A DNA stretch of 64,000 nt from Amyloporia xantha (Eukaryota; Basidiomycota; Agaricomycetes; Polyporales; Adustoporiaceae), in NCBI GenBank assembly GCA_036971615.1, contig JAYKKR010000017.1, positions 310,001 to 374,000 of the forward strand, in the 5' to 3' direction. The position numbers and the translations under genes are program-made. Below, in pieces: positions 1 through 10,572 of this stretch (position 1 is its first letter; each line of letters opens with the position of its first letter). The notes under the pieces are model-generated. The model saw only the letters and a program-made list of their open reading frames with translations. It had not been told where the DNA came from and made no database searches.

Positions 1-180
1 TGGATCAGACATGATAATGATGAGAGATGACAGGTTCAACTGTGTGATAAAGTTTAACTGTAATGATTATCCAGAATACTAACTCTATTATGTGTTTTAC
101 CAGAACAATAATGAATCAAGGAAACCATATGATAATCTCCAACTTTGCTAATAATCCCATAGTGGCATAGTTGAACCCTT

Positions 181-825
181 AGATAACTTTCCAGTAAACA
201 TATGATTGACTAGATTAACTGTTAGTTCACCCATGAGATAATCTTCCAGTTAATGGCATAACTGACCAGGTTAGTTTCAACATTCAGATCATCTTCCAGT
301 AAACATGTGATTGACTAGATTAACTGTTAGTTCACCCATGAGATAATCTTCCAGTTAATGGCATAACTGACCAGGTTAGTTTCAACATTCAGATCATCTT
401 CCAGTAAACATGTGATTGACTAGATTAACTGTTAGTTCACCCATGAGATAATCTTCCAGTTAATGGCATAACTGACCAGGTTAGTTTCAACATTCAGATC
501 ATCTTCCAGTAAACATGTGATTGACTAGATTAACTGTTAGTTCACCCATGAGATAATCTTCCAGTTAATGGCATAACTGACCAGGTTAGTTTCAACATTC
601 AGATCATCTTCCAGTAAACATGTGATTGACTAGATTAACTGTTAGTTCACCCATGAGATAATCTTCCAGTTAATGGCATAACTGACCAGGTTAGTTTCAA
701 CATTCAGATCATCTTCCAGTAAACATGTGATTGACTAGATTAACTGTTAGTTCACCCATGAGATAATCTTCCAGTTAATGGTATAACTGACCAGGTCAAC
801 TTATTGTAGACAGTCCCATATTCAG
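181..825. repeat. 105-bp dimeric tandem repeat array, left flank of the KDZ element
   Basis: Six head-to-tail copies of a 105-bp unit are visible: the landmark AAACATGTGA recurs at 301, 406, 511, 616 and 721, and a diverged copy is at 196. Each unit is a 55-bp plus a 50-bp half, both beginning ATCTTCCAGT, so the array is a dimer of an older repeat. The inner copies are nearly identical, which indicates recent amplification. Bases 1-180 hold diverged sequence of the same style (short AT-rich stretches with TAACTG/GATAATC words). The transposase stop codon lies only about 80 bp further in. Confidence 0.9.
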
Positions 826-903
826 ATAATCCATCCAGTAAAGATATTATCCACTAGGTGATCTCATATACACTGGATGAACGGATAGTCAGTTCATCGC
901 CAA

Positions 904-3900
904 CTACAACCACTGTACGCTTACCTGTCGATAATCCATCTTCGTCCCGTCTGGATCCTTCCTCGCCTTTCGAAATTGCTTATCACAATCCTCAGCCATT
1001 TCCTCATACATCTTGGCCTTCTTACTCGCATAAACCACGGCTCCTCTTACCAACGCACTGTTCTTCGTCACCACCTTCCACGCCCGCGCCATCGCTTTCC
1101 ATGCTCTTATAGTACGGCGGAATTCTTCGTGTAGCTTGTTGACTTCCTCGTCATGGCGATCCTTGTCCGCTCGTGCTCGGAACCATTCCACCCGCTCCAC
1201 TACAAACTTGTTAGCACATGTAGCAGCAGAGCAAACAATAATATATACCTTCTTCGCTCCATGTGTCGAGCTGTTGTTCTGATGCCCCCGGCGGTACAAT
1301 CGTCCAGAACCAGGCCCGCACCGCTTTGCTATCGCCCTCCGTGCGCGGTGCTCGCACATCCCTCACGGCAAGATCTTTCTTGAGATCGATTGCGTGAAGG
1401 CCCGACACGTCATCCGTCAGGCCCAGTGCAATCAGCCGGTCTCGATTTGCATTGTAGCGGCGCGCCAGACCTTTCGTTCTCTCGCTTGCATTGTGCGCTA
1501 TGCGAGAAGCACGCGTGTTCTCCTTCTGACCTCTTGCATGTTTGCGCTTGTCGTCCAGGAAGGCACCCTGGTGCTTGAGGGATTCTTTGATCGCGTTCAA
1601 AAGATCATACGCTTGACCCACGCGGGTGCGTTGTTCGAAGGTAGCCAGCAGCTCCAAGTCGAACTCGGTCCGTTCGGCAGACGTGAAGTCGGAAGGGAGC
1701 GCCAAAGGCTCGACTTCGGGCTGTCCCTCCAATCCATCGTCGACGTCCTCGGTGTCTTCGGCGTCGGGCAGCTCCACTTTCGGCATAATGATCAATTGCT
1801 GTTCGCGCCACTTGTCGATATCGTTGCGTAATGTCCGCCGCGCAGAGTCCAAAGCGGCCACGGTGACATCGTCATCTTCGTACTCATCACCAGTCTCTAC
1901 TTGCTGGCGTTTCGCGAGGCGAGCCCGTAGCTCTAGCCTGTCAATAACAGTGAGTTGTATACGATTTCGGAGCAATTAGACACTTACTGCCGTTGCTCGA
2001 GGTGTAACGCAGTCTTGAAAAAGTTCGCCGACCCAAGCGGGGCCTTGCCTGTCGCCGAGTCCATCTCCCGCGTGTCCGCAACAATTTCTAGTTTCGTCAA
2101 TTCTTGGTATACCTTTCCGGCCGAAGGCACTGGTAATAGTTAGCACTCAAAATGCATGCCGGTCTTATTAGAGTGGCGCACCCTTAGATTCATCCGGTAG
2201 GTACACGCTTTCAGTCTTCTTCCCCTTTTTCCTCCCCTTTGTATTCATTTTCCGCCATGCTTCTACCTTCGATCCGGCCAATTCAGTGAGTGCGAGATAG
2301 AGCTTATCCCTTTGTTCCTGACCCTTGAGAGCCTCACCCAACTTGCGGGCGAGGAATCGAGCTACATAGGTGTTAGCTACTGCTTGCTCAAATGAAACCA
2401 AGGCCTACCTCGCATCTCGACTTTCCGCCAGTTCCAAAAGTTGTGCAAGTCGTTGAGAGCATCGTGACGATGACCGGCACTCATCTCCCTTGTGCTGAGG
2501 CCGGCTTGGTTGTGTTCGGCCCAAGGATGCTCAACGCTCTCGCCATGCGTGAGCCCAGCACCCCACGAATAGCACAGAGCGTATAGAATCTGGCACGCTT
2601 CCTTGTGAGCGAGCATGTGCATCTTGGGTAATAGTAGTCGAAGCCGCTCTAGGAGGGGTACGAGGTGTGGGAAGCGGGCGCGGAACCGCTTCTCAAGGTT
2701 GATTTGATAGATGCACGCCACGTCATACGTGAAAATTATATGCAGTAATTCTTCTAAACCCTCTAAGGCGCCGATGAGCGCGAAGTCCATATGACCGAAA
2801 CTACAAGCACCTTCAATGAATATGGGTCTTCGGGCAGCAGACGAAAACTCACCGTTCACCCTTCTGCAAATCGACCATCGCTGCAGGTCGAAAACAGCCG
2901 TGACGCACGCAGATCACGGCGACTACCCCACTAACTTCGAGGTTGCGGAATTTGCCAGGCCGCTGCGCCCGCGCCACTTTGAAACCGCTGCAAGTCTCGG
3001 GCTGTGCACAATTGGTGTGAGTATAATCCTGCTAGGCCAAATCAGCACTAATAACCTACCGCAGGTTCGGCCTCAATAGATTCCATATACTTAGACATCC
3101 TTCTTGGATCGACAAAATAACCTTGCCCGCGTGCGAGGCTCACGTCATCAGGATCATCATGCCTGCGCTTCTTCTGCAAGCCGTGATTGCCATCGCCCCC
3201 CAATTCGCACGCGTGTATATAGCTATAGCATGTTATGTCAGCTATAACGACTGCTAAAGCTCCGAGGACTCACGCTAGATCAGGAGGCGTTGATTTCCAA
3301 TTTGCTGGCATATTGAACCCCGGCCAAGGACAAGTAAAACAAGGCACTGTTAAGGAATCAGGGTCGCGATTCGGGAGGCTAAGACCGTGGAAGCGGCCGC
3401 TACGTTTGACCATAGTGAGGTGGACCCATAGACGACAGGCTATATTAAATTCTCTGTACCGATCCTGTATGCGATGGTCAGTAGGTATGGTGTGAATGAG
3501 CCGCTAAACATACCTTCACCGTGTGCTCGCCATGGTTATTCGTGAGCCTACGCAAAGCACGCATGTAGTCATAGGCACTCTTCTTCGAGACGAGGAAGTG
3601 TGTATGCCACTCCTTGAGCAGCGAGAAGCTGAAGGCGCTTTGAGGCGACAGAAGCGATGCCGGGAAGAGGCGGGCGTGAAGGAGCTGAGATACCGGTTTG
3701 GCGGCCTGAGGACAGTGACACCAAACCACTTTGAGTCGATGAATGCCGTTGGAATGTGTGACGACCAGATTGGAGGGTTCGTGGACCGTTGGCAGATGAG
3801 GGCAAGGCGCCGCGCGATGCTCCAGGTGGACGATGAGTCCCAGTTCGCTCAAGTCTCGCCGCACAAAGAATTCCCCCGTCCAGACATCGACCCAGTGGAA

Positions 3901-4515
3901 GGGATGATGACGGTGAGCTTCCACAATGCATTTAGTACATTGCGCCAAGCTCTCGAAGCATTCTTGACACCGTGCTATGGCTGGCGATCCGCACGCGCAT
4001 TGTCCAGGTATGTTCGTATCGGCTTCGGAAGCAAGTATGTCGAGGAGGACATCATCGAGATGGGGCTGCCACTGTCGCATAGTATGTGAATTACCTGTCT
4101 ACGTGCAGTTTCAGTTAGCATGAGAAGAAGTTCAGTCTCTGCGAAATCAATTCACCTTCACTTGACGGCCATCGGCAGTTGCCTACGTGCAATTGCAGTT
4201 AGCATGAGAAGGACTGCTGTCTGTGCGAAATGGATTCACCTTGATTTGACAGGCATCTGCGCTTGGACCAGAGCTATTCTCAAGCTCCGCGGACATGGTG
4301 CACTTCATCGTCGCAGGTTCTCCTTCGGGGACGGGACTTAATGAAGGCGAAGCCAGCCGCCTCTTCTTCGTTGGAGATCCACTTGAGGCCCGTGAAGAGG
4401 TGCTTGTGATCCTATGGCGACCTCTACTATCCGGTTCGACGACATCATGCAGCAGATCGACGTGTGGTTTAGGGACATGAAAGGTGACTCCGTGCCGTTT
4501 ATTGGGACTTCGCAT
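904..4515 (-). CDS. KDZ-family transposase (CxC2-type cysteine cluster plus RNase H-fold core)
   Basis: This is a DNA transposase of about 1,000 residues in some eleven exons. The N-terminus is basic and disordered (start at 4515). The second large exon (4098-3514) carries the CxC2-like cysteine cluster that accompanies KDZ transposases: CACG, RCQEC and QCTKC, followed by HRHHPFHWVDVW. Next comes the conserved block around ACRLW and the CPWPGFN region (3464-3274). The catalytic core is near 2800-2500: GHMDFAL, FTYDVACIY (first acidic residues) and HGESVEH (candidate last acidic residue), then GHRHDALND. The C-terminal part is charged and helical, with repeated RARADKDRH/KARKDPDG-type basic stretches, and ends at 904. 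Only one in-frame exon chain was needed and no stops interrupt it, so the gene may be intact. One tandem exon-intron duplication lies at 4099-4266. Exon edges between 3274 and 2860 and between 2170 and 1360 are approximate. Confidence 0.88.
4099..4266 (-). repeat. Tandem 84-bp exon-intron duplication inside the transposase gene
   Basis: Two head-to-tail 84-bp units are present. Each has a short coding segment ending ...GTCAA-TC/GTG-AAG followed by a 57-nt intron with the same GTGAAT donor, TGCTAACTG branch site and CACGTAG end. The upstream copy is the end of exon 1 plus intron 4239-4183. The downstream copy is a 27-nt mini-exon (4182-4156, encoding ATADGRQVK) plus intron 4155-4099. Both introns are phase 0, so the frame is kept whether or not the mini-exon is included. 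Confidence 0.75.
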
Positions 4516-6533
4516 CTAGACGTGTTCCCTCGGACAACGCGAGATCGACTTCGAGGGCAGTGTAAAGATTTCGGACGCGAGTGGGACCGACAACGACAGG
4601 ACGACAGGACTACAGGGAAGTATAAGACACTTCCGAGCTGAATCAAAGCAAATGGTCCAGAAAATGGGAAGAACTGTACATGGGTGAAGGGACTAGCATA
4701 GAGAGAAGGGGATGCAGCAGTAAGTAGACTACAGTAACGTTAAACGCTCCATGCACTATTCTCCCCAAGTCCCCTCCCGAACCGGCGCATCTCCGCCTCC
4801 CCGAACCGGAGCGCCTCCACCGTAAGCCGGGATCCGCGTAAGAGCCCATATGTCGGGATGCGATTGTCAGCGCATCATTCGGACTAGAGAGAAATGGGGT
4901 AGATTTCGATCATTAGTGCAACAAGCGAAGACGCTACCAGATAGCGTACCTGACAGACCGAGAAGGCGGGCATGGACACGTGGAGGATGAAGCGCGTGTT
5001 GGCCCGCCAGCATAAGCATTCTTGCGATGCGCTGGGGACAGAAGGCACGATGCGCATCAGCTCGGGGCGGTGAGTAAATGGGCAGTCGTACCAGATGTGC
5101 GCTGCGGCCGTGAACGCCGAGCCCAGGCAGACATCATGGAGGAACCAAAGAACCAGCCCGCAAGGAAAGGGTGACAACAGGGGTAGGCAAGGTGCAGATG
5201 TTCACGGGGAGTGAGGAAGTAGCGGGAATGTGGAAAGCGCGCCAGGAGGAGCGAACATGCAGGAGAGTCGACGAACGAGTGTCGCTGAGATTCGAGCTTG
5301 AGCGAGTGAGGTCGCTGGAGAGCCAGGACGGAGTGTTGTCGAGTCTTGAACGAGATGGTTCAACCACTGGTAACCCAGTGGGAACTCATCTGAACAAGGG
5401 CTCAACGATGACCGAACGGTCACCGGAGCACCAAGTCTTGAGGACGGCCAGGAGGCTTGAAGAACGAGTTGAGCAGAAGGGCGGGCGGTGGCGGGGCGGT
5501 GGCGGGGGCGGGCGAGAGGCGGAGGGGCGGGGCTGAGCTCACTGGTGGAGTTGGACTTCACGATTATCTTGCGATGATCGAAACGGTGGCGAACGAACGG
5601 GAGACTCCGGCTGAGATTGAACCTTCTATATGCAGCTACAACCCAGTGGCTCACAACGCCCAGCTCGGACTTCGCCGGCGAGATCAGGTGATTGGTTTAG
5701 TTGAACGGTTCGAAGTTGAACGTTCAACTTAAGATAATCCACTGCCTAACCCGTTGCTCTCCTACTCCCTGTCCCTCCTGCTCGTCACTCCCTCTGTCCC
5801 TCTCATCGCCTCGTTTCCCTGCACTCGCCGCTGGTCCTCGTCTGGTCGCCGACAACTTCAAGCGCAGAGTGCGAAAGGAGGCGTTCGCCTGCCCGCCGCC
5901 TCTGCTACGCTGAGTGCACAGAGAGGTTACTCTCTGTTGCCTAGTGTCCCCGCCGCCCTCGCAAGCACACCGGCATTCTCTTGCGCCCCTTCGGTCCTGT
6001 CTGTGCCCGCCCGACTCTCCTCGTACCACGTCCCCCTCTGCTCTGTCAATACCTTGGGGTCTTTTATCTTCGCTGTCCATTCCAACTTGCTGCTTCCTCT
6101 GTCCTCGTGCCTGGCCTATCTTCGTGAGCCGGCCGCATTCTACGCGGATTCGCATACGCACAAATATTGCGCCCGGATCGTGATTCGGCCCATTGTTTCG
6201 CCGTAAGTCCTCCTCTTGACACCCTCGCACGCCTGCGCTTGGCTAATGGACGCCATCGTTCCTGTTTTGGATGCGGTCGGTTACCATGACAAACGCACTT
6301 TGTCATTCAAATGGTACGCCACTGGTCGGCGCGCGGAGTTTGCGGAGGATTGGCAGTAGCTAATTAGTATCACTATTTATTGTCACAGCGTAGTAGTCAG
6401 CGTAGTACAAGTGGTCGGGCGATTTAGGCATCTGGCGGGCCGTGAATTTCGAGCCAGTAGGCCCAGAGTTTCGTTTCCGTAAGTATAACCTTTGCTTGTG
6501 GAAGTTCCGCCCTAATGTGAGAAGTTGATAGTA
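4516..6533. other. Central spacer between the divergent transposase and cargo genes
   Basis: No gene is supportable in these 2 kb. Short ORFs on both strands overlap each other and show no known motif. 5470-5540 is extremely G-rich on the plus strand (runs of GGGCGG/GGTGGCGG). 5730-6230 is pyrimidine-rich on the plus strand, as fungal promoters often are. Because genes diverge from both sides, the stretch probably holds both promoters of the element. An upstream non-coding exon of the 6534 gene is possible. Confidence 0.4.
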
Positions 6534-8654
6534 ATGTCCGAGTCTGCGAGTGTATCGCCTGAAGAGCCCTTGCGCCTGTTGCCCACGCCAATCCTTGGTG
6601 AGCAAGCCCAGCCTGACGTGCTGACATGCGCTAAGAGGTCACCCCATGTAGATCTCCAATCACCTCCGGGCCCTTTCGACGCGAAGGCGGCGTGCTATTT
6701 TCCTTTGGGACCAGATGGCGTCGTGACTACGCCCAATCAGGATTGGATACCGGAGTTCCCGATGGTTGTGGGAACATTCATCACGACGCGCGCCGACGGC
6801 AAATGGGGCCCGCATGAGTATAGTCGGTGGCCGCAAACGTTTCACCCTGAGATCGCTCATCATCCATTCATTCCCCGAGAGCCGTCGGAGAAAGGGCCGG
6901 GTCATATCATGTGGACGGCAATCGGTGTGACAGATTGGGAGGAGGATAGGTTAGCTGGGGTGCCGGGGCTCGGCTTTCTCAATGGCCGTCTCTTGGGACA
7001 GCTCGCCCAGGATGCCGCCAAAGTTATCGAGCGGTTTGAGAAGTGCGGGAGGAGGGACAGAGAAGCTTTTCGCCTGAAAACGCACGGGCACAATGTCGTG
7101 CTCGTGCTGCGCCAATGCCTGGATCGTTTGCGACTCCTTCCGAAAAGAGTGGAATACGTAGTAGCTCTCGCATCGCACGTACAAAGGCTCGCATTAGAGC
7201 TGGGGGGGTATGCCACGTACATGGACATAGGACAGGCACGGCTAAACGACCCGAAGTTTGTGGCACGGAAGGTGCTCAACGTGCGCGGAGCATTCACGAC
7301 GAATGCTGCCTCTGCGCAGAACATGCTCCGGATTGGAGTCCCTTACTGGTTCATTCAGCCTCTCACCCGTCGCATTCGCGTCTGGAAAATCGTCCAGCCT
7401 CACAACATCTCGGCGGACTTGTCGCTCCAGGAAGCAGTGCCCAAATACATGTGTGTGCGGGGGGACCCATCGTACTGGACAATCAATCCTAACGACTGGA
7501 CACAAGCCATGGTGCTTGAAGCCCTCCGACACATTTGCGGCGCGGAGCTACCTGACCTGCCCAGGGAACCACGGGGAGTGCGTATGACTGAAGTGACCCC
7601 GGGGGGAGACCGGCCCGAAAAGCGTGCGAGGATTGAGCTGGAACCTGTCGCATCCACCAGCGCCACGCGCGGCAGGGACGCGCCTGCCAGCCGCGGGGCC
7701 AAGCGTACTCATCGGTCCAGGCGAAGTCGAAAAGAGCAGGACGCAAATCTGCCGCCGCCGCCGCCGGCCCATCCAGCACTGCAATACCGACCCCCTACTA
7801 TCGTCGGCGTATCGCCCTGTTGGCATGAAGCTCTACTCAAGGTGCCTGCGCTTCCGCCTCTGGAGGATGGGGCCGTCTATTTCTATCCGCCGCCTTTTCT
7901 ATTTGAGGGGGAAGGGGCAAAAATGTATCGATATCTACATAATTATGCACGCATACGCCCATTCCTGCGTTTCCGTCTGCTTGATCCCACGCTTGGGGGC
8001 CAACCGCTCAAAATCACAGAGTGGCGTGACGCCTTGTATGGGGACTATACATTGTACAACGAAAGTAGCAAAACGGACAAGTGGGAACGGCAGCAGAGCA
8101 CTCGTCGTCTTTTCGCCAAGACAGCTGCCCTCCGATCGTACGAACCGTCCGATGCACCGGTATTCCACGGCCTGACGGTGACAGCGGATGTGGCGAAGAC
8201 TTCGGTCCAGCTGCGCAAAGCGGTCATGGTTGAGTGTGCGGAGGTTAATTGGCGGTGTGAGCTGTTGGCATTGGATGGACATTTCGTGGGCACAAAGGAC
8301 TTGTCGTACATCGAACGCTGGGCGAGGGAGAGCGACGTCGCGAGGGTCTGGGCATCGTCGACGACAGGATTGACGGTAGTGCCTGAGCAAGTCGAAAAGC
8401 CAATGCACTGGATGTCTCCTGGGCAAGACGGGTGGGAGGTCTATCGTGCGGGGGCCTATCGATTGTTACGTGTCATGGCCCGCTGGAGTGACAGACCCGC
8501 AGAACTGGCCGCTATCGAGCCGCGTGTCTTGCGTGAATGCGACGCGGATGAATACAGGCGCATTCAGTACGCGGCCGCTGATTTTTACGTCCAGTCTTTC
8601 GTGCGGTATTTTCAACGGTTGCCCATAGTCCCTTTCGGCATGCTTGTACTATAG
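6534..8654 (+). CDS. Uncharacterised 706-residue cargo protein A
   Basis: A single open exon runs from ATG 6534 (MSESASVSPEEP) to the TAG ending at 8654. I do not recognise a named domain. The first half (to about residue 345) is compact and hydrophobic-rich, with YFPLGPDGVVTTPNQDW near the start and, around residues 245-275, the segment AFTTNAASAQNMLRIGVPYW, followed by a WKIV strand. In my memory such AFTT...G(V/I)P(V/Y)W segments belong to a large unannotated family in mushroom genomes often found with mobile DNA; this is recall, not a search result. A disordered basic linker (KRTHRSRRSRKEQ and a proline run, about residues 350-425) separates it from a second folded half with YFYPPPFLFEGEGA. 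The linker has the character of a nuclear localisation signal. It is the longest cargo gene without introns and faces away from the transposase. Confidence 0.75.
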   Translation: MSESASVSPEEPLRLLPTPILGEQAQPDVLTCAKRSPHVDLQSPPGPFDAKAACYFPLGPDGVVTTPNQDWIPEFPMVVGTFITTRADGKWGPHEYSRWPQTFHPEIAHHPFIPREPSEKGPGHIMWTAIGVTDWEEDRLAGVPGLGFLNGRLLGQLAQDAAKVIERFEKCGRRDREAFRLKTHGHNVVLVLRQCLDRLRLLPKRVEYVVALASHVQRLALELGGYATYMDIGQARLNDPKFVARKVLNVRGAFTTNAASAQNMLRIGVPYWFIQPLTRRIRVWKIVQPHNISADLSLQEAVPKYMCVRGDPSYWTINPNDWTQAMVLEALRHICGAELPDLPREPRGVRMTEVTPGGDRPEKRARIELEPVASTSATRGRDAPASRGAKRTHRSRRSRKEQDANLPPPPPAHPALQYRPPTIVGVSPCWHEALLKVPALPPLEDGAVYFYPPPFLFEGEGAKMYRYLHNYARIRPFLRFRLLDPTLGGQPLKITEWRDALYGDYTLYNESSKTDKWERQQSTRRLFAKTAALRSYEPSDAPVFHGLTVTADVAKTSVQLRKAVMVECAEVNWRCELLALDGHFVGTKDLSYIERWARESDVARVWASSTTGLTVVPEQVEKPMHWMSPGQDGWEVYRAGAYRLLRVMARWSDRPAELAAIEPRVLRECDADEYRRIQYAAADFYVQSFVRYFQRLPIVPFGMLVL

Positions 8655-8957
8655 TTGTTTTTCGATGGCGATAGGATGTATCTACGGACGGTGTTCAACG
8701 TATGCGCTTGGCCGCAAGTATCTGCTATCTCCCCGAGTACTGAACATTGATGTCCTTGCATGACTGCTCATTGAATGAGTGGCTTATTGTCACTGATATT
8801 CTTAAGTTCAGACTGCGAGAAGCCAAGCTCCCGTGTGAGGCGGAAACCGCCAGTGAACAAAGTCCGCCCGGCAGACATCACGCGATTGACCAAGTAAGTG
8901 CCACACTTCTGCTGTCCGATATTTAAGGGTATCTGACCAGCCCCCCCGTCGTCCTCA

Positions 8958-10176
8958 ATGGCTCTTCGCAAATCCTCCACGGATGAGCGTGTCAAACGCA
9001 TCGTCGACAAGTATAAACCTCGGCCCTTGCAAATCCTGTGCGCACTTCGGAAGTGTCCCGTCGAGCCCAGCGTGCCGCACCGTGGCATTGTGAGTTACGG
9101 CGCGACCAATGCCTCCAGCCTTGGACAGTTATTCGAAATCGTAAGTGATTTCCACGACGCCGTACATGAACATCTGACAGAGCGCAATATACAGTGTCAG
9201 CAGCGTGAAGCTTGTCCTATGCATGTCACGCGGCTTCAGGTCCAGATGCACCCGGAGGATTATGACCGCTGCCTTCAAGAAGTGGCTCGATTACACCCTC
9301 CCGCTCGTCTTGGGGGCGCGTCGGGATATTCTACTCCAGGTCTGCCGAACTACATATCCAGTGCCCCGCCATCGAGCCCAGTGGAATATCCTCCGGGGTC
9401 AAGTACAGTACCATCCTCTTCGCCCGCCATTCCCCTCGCAGGCTCTGGGCGACGGGGTAGACGTCCTCTGGCCTCAGACCTCGTCCCCATAAGAGTATAC
9501 ATTGCGGTAAGCAGAATCCCGATGCTCCGCTATGCAGTATATTGATGAAATTCACCAGGACGGTGACGAGCCCATCTCAATCTCTGCGCGTGGCATCTGG
9601 CGCGGGGACTACCTCGAGTTCACGTTCAAACAACCGTGCCTTTCAGACATTCTAGGCAGCCGAGGGGAATTCGAGCGATGGTGTCCTCGCCTCTGCAAGT
9701 TTGTCGATTACCCCAGGCCGAGCGACAAGCAGTACATTTTACCGGGCGACGTCTTAGTCTACCGCAGCAAGGGAGTTCGCGCCTGCCCAGGATTGGAGAA
9801 CATAGCTCGTCCTTACACCCTGTTGGCCAGCGTACCTCAACCGCCCAAAACCCCGCCCCGCCTACCGTCCTTGTTGGAACGTTTCGACGCTGCCTATGGG
9901 AACAAAACTATCAACAAATTGCTCGGAAGCGGGCGCACAGTGTCATCGGCTCTGTCGCGTGCGAAGGCGCCATTCCCCATGACATTGTCCTCCTCTGGGG
10001 GATCGGGAAGTTCGTTGGGGGGATACAGTGGGGTTCGACGAAAGCGGTCGGCCGAGGTCGAGGAACGTGAAGTGAAACGGTTGCGACGTGAGGATAAGGG
10101 GAAACAGAAGGCGTTGGATGATTCGATTGAGATCGAGTTTGTTCTAGATTCCGACGACGAAGACTTCGTTCTTTAG
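8958..10176 (+). CDS. Uncharacterised cargo protein B with acidic/basic C-terminal tail
   Basis: Three exons fit: 8958-9140, 9195 to about 9494/9506, and 9538-10176, giving about 373-377 residues. The first intron is 54 nt (GTAAGT...ACAG), a multiple of three, so the frame stays open even if it is retained. The second intron has two possible donors, GTATAC at 9495 (43 nt) or GTAAGC at 9507 (31 nt, very short). The N-terminal half is basic (MALRKSSTDERVKRIVDKYK) and has a Cys/His-containing stretch (CQQREACPMH). The middle is compact, with IDEIHQDGD, ARGIWRGDYLEF and ILPGDVLVYRS. The C-terminus is Ser-rich, then basic (VRRKRSAEVEEREVKRLRR, a likely nuclear signal), then acidic (LDSDDEDFVL). 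No family was recognised. The 303 bp upstream (8655-8957) show only a pyrimidine-rich leader with a C-run before the ATG. Confidence 0.7.
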
Positions 10177-10572
10177 ATCTTAGATTTTCGCCCTCTGCGA
10201 AAGAGAAAATAGTGCGTAGCTAATTCTATAGAACTAATCACAGATTGCGAAATTTCTACAATGCAGGCCATGTGGTCAATGGGAGCCGGGTGAACGGCAT
10301 GACAATGACCCGTACAGAAACGGTGAGCGGGCCGACTGGCTGCGTTCCTAGTCCAAGTAGATCGGGAATCAACAGGCCGGAGAATCTTCACAAGCAAGCG
10401 TAGAATCTGGAGATTGCTCCCGGAGGAACGAACCGGAAGTCTGACACTGTCCCGTGAAACTGCCAGAGTGGCACGATTGGTGGTACGTCGCAATACCCAC
10501 TCTCTGGCCCATGTTGATGGTTACTCTGTAGCTTCTCCACTGCAGACTGTGTTCTAAGGCACGACGGACTCG
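10177..10572. other. Intergenic spacer between cargo genes B and C
   Basis: Nothing coding is supportable. It probably contains the 3' end of gene B and the promoter of gene C; no clear TATA box was seen. Confidence 0.4.

Noticed and set aside
181..825. Regularly spaced repeats suggesting a CRISPR array
   Set aside because: The whole 105-bp unit is repeated with no unique spacers, and the genome is eukaryotic; it is a tandem satellite-type array.
4884..5177. Minus-strand ORF with a hydrophobic start (MSPFPCGLVLWFLHDVC)
   Set aside because: No motif, no supporting splice partners and no conserved pattern; probably chance within the spacer.
5754..6230. Overlapping ORFs of about 150 codons on both strands in the spacer
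   Set aside because: Composition is that of a pyrimidine-rich promoter (Ser/Leu/Pro strings), with no motif and no consistent codon pattern.
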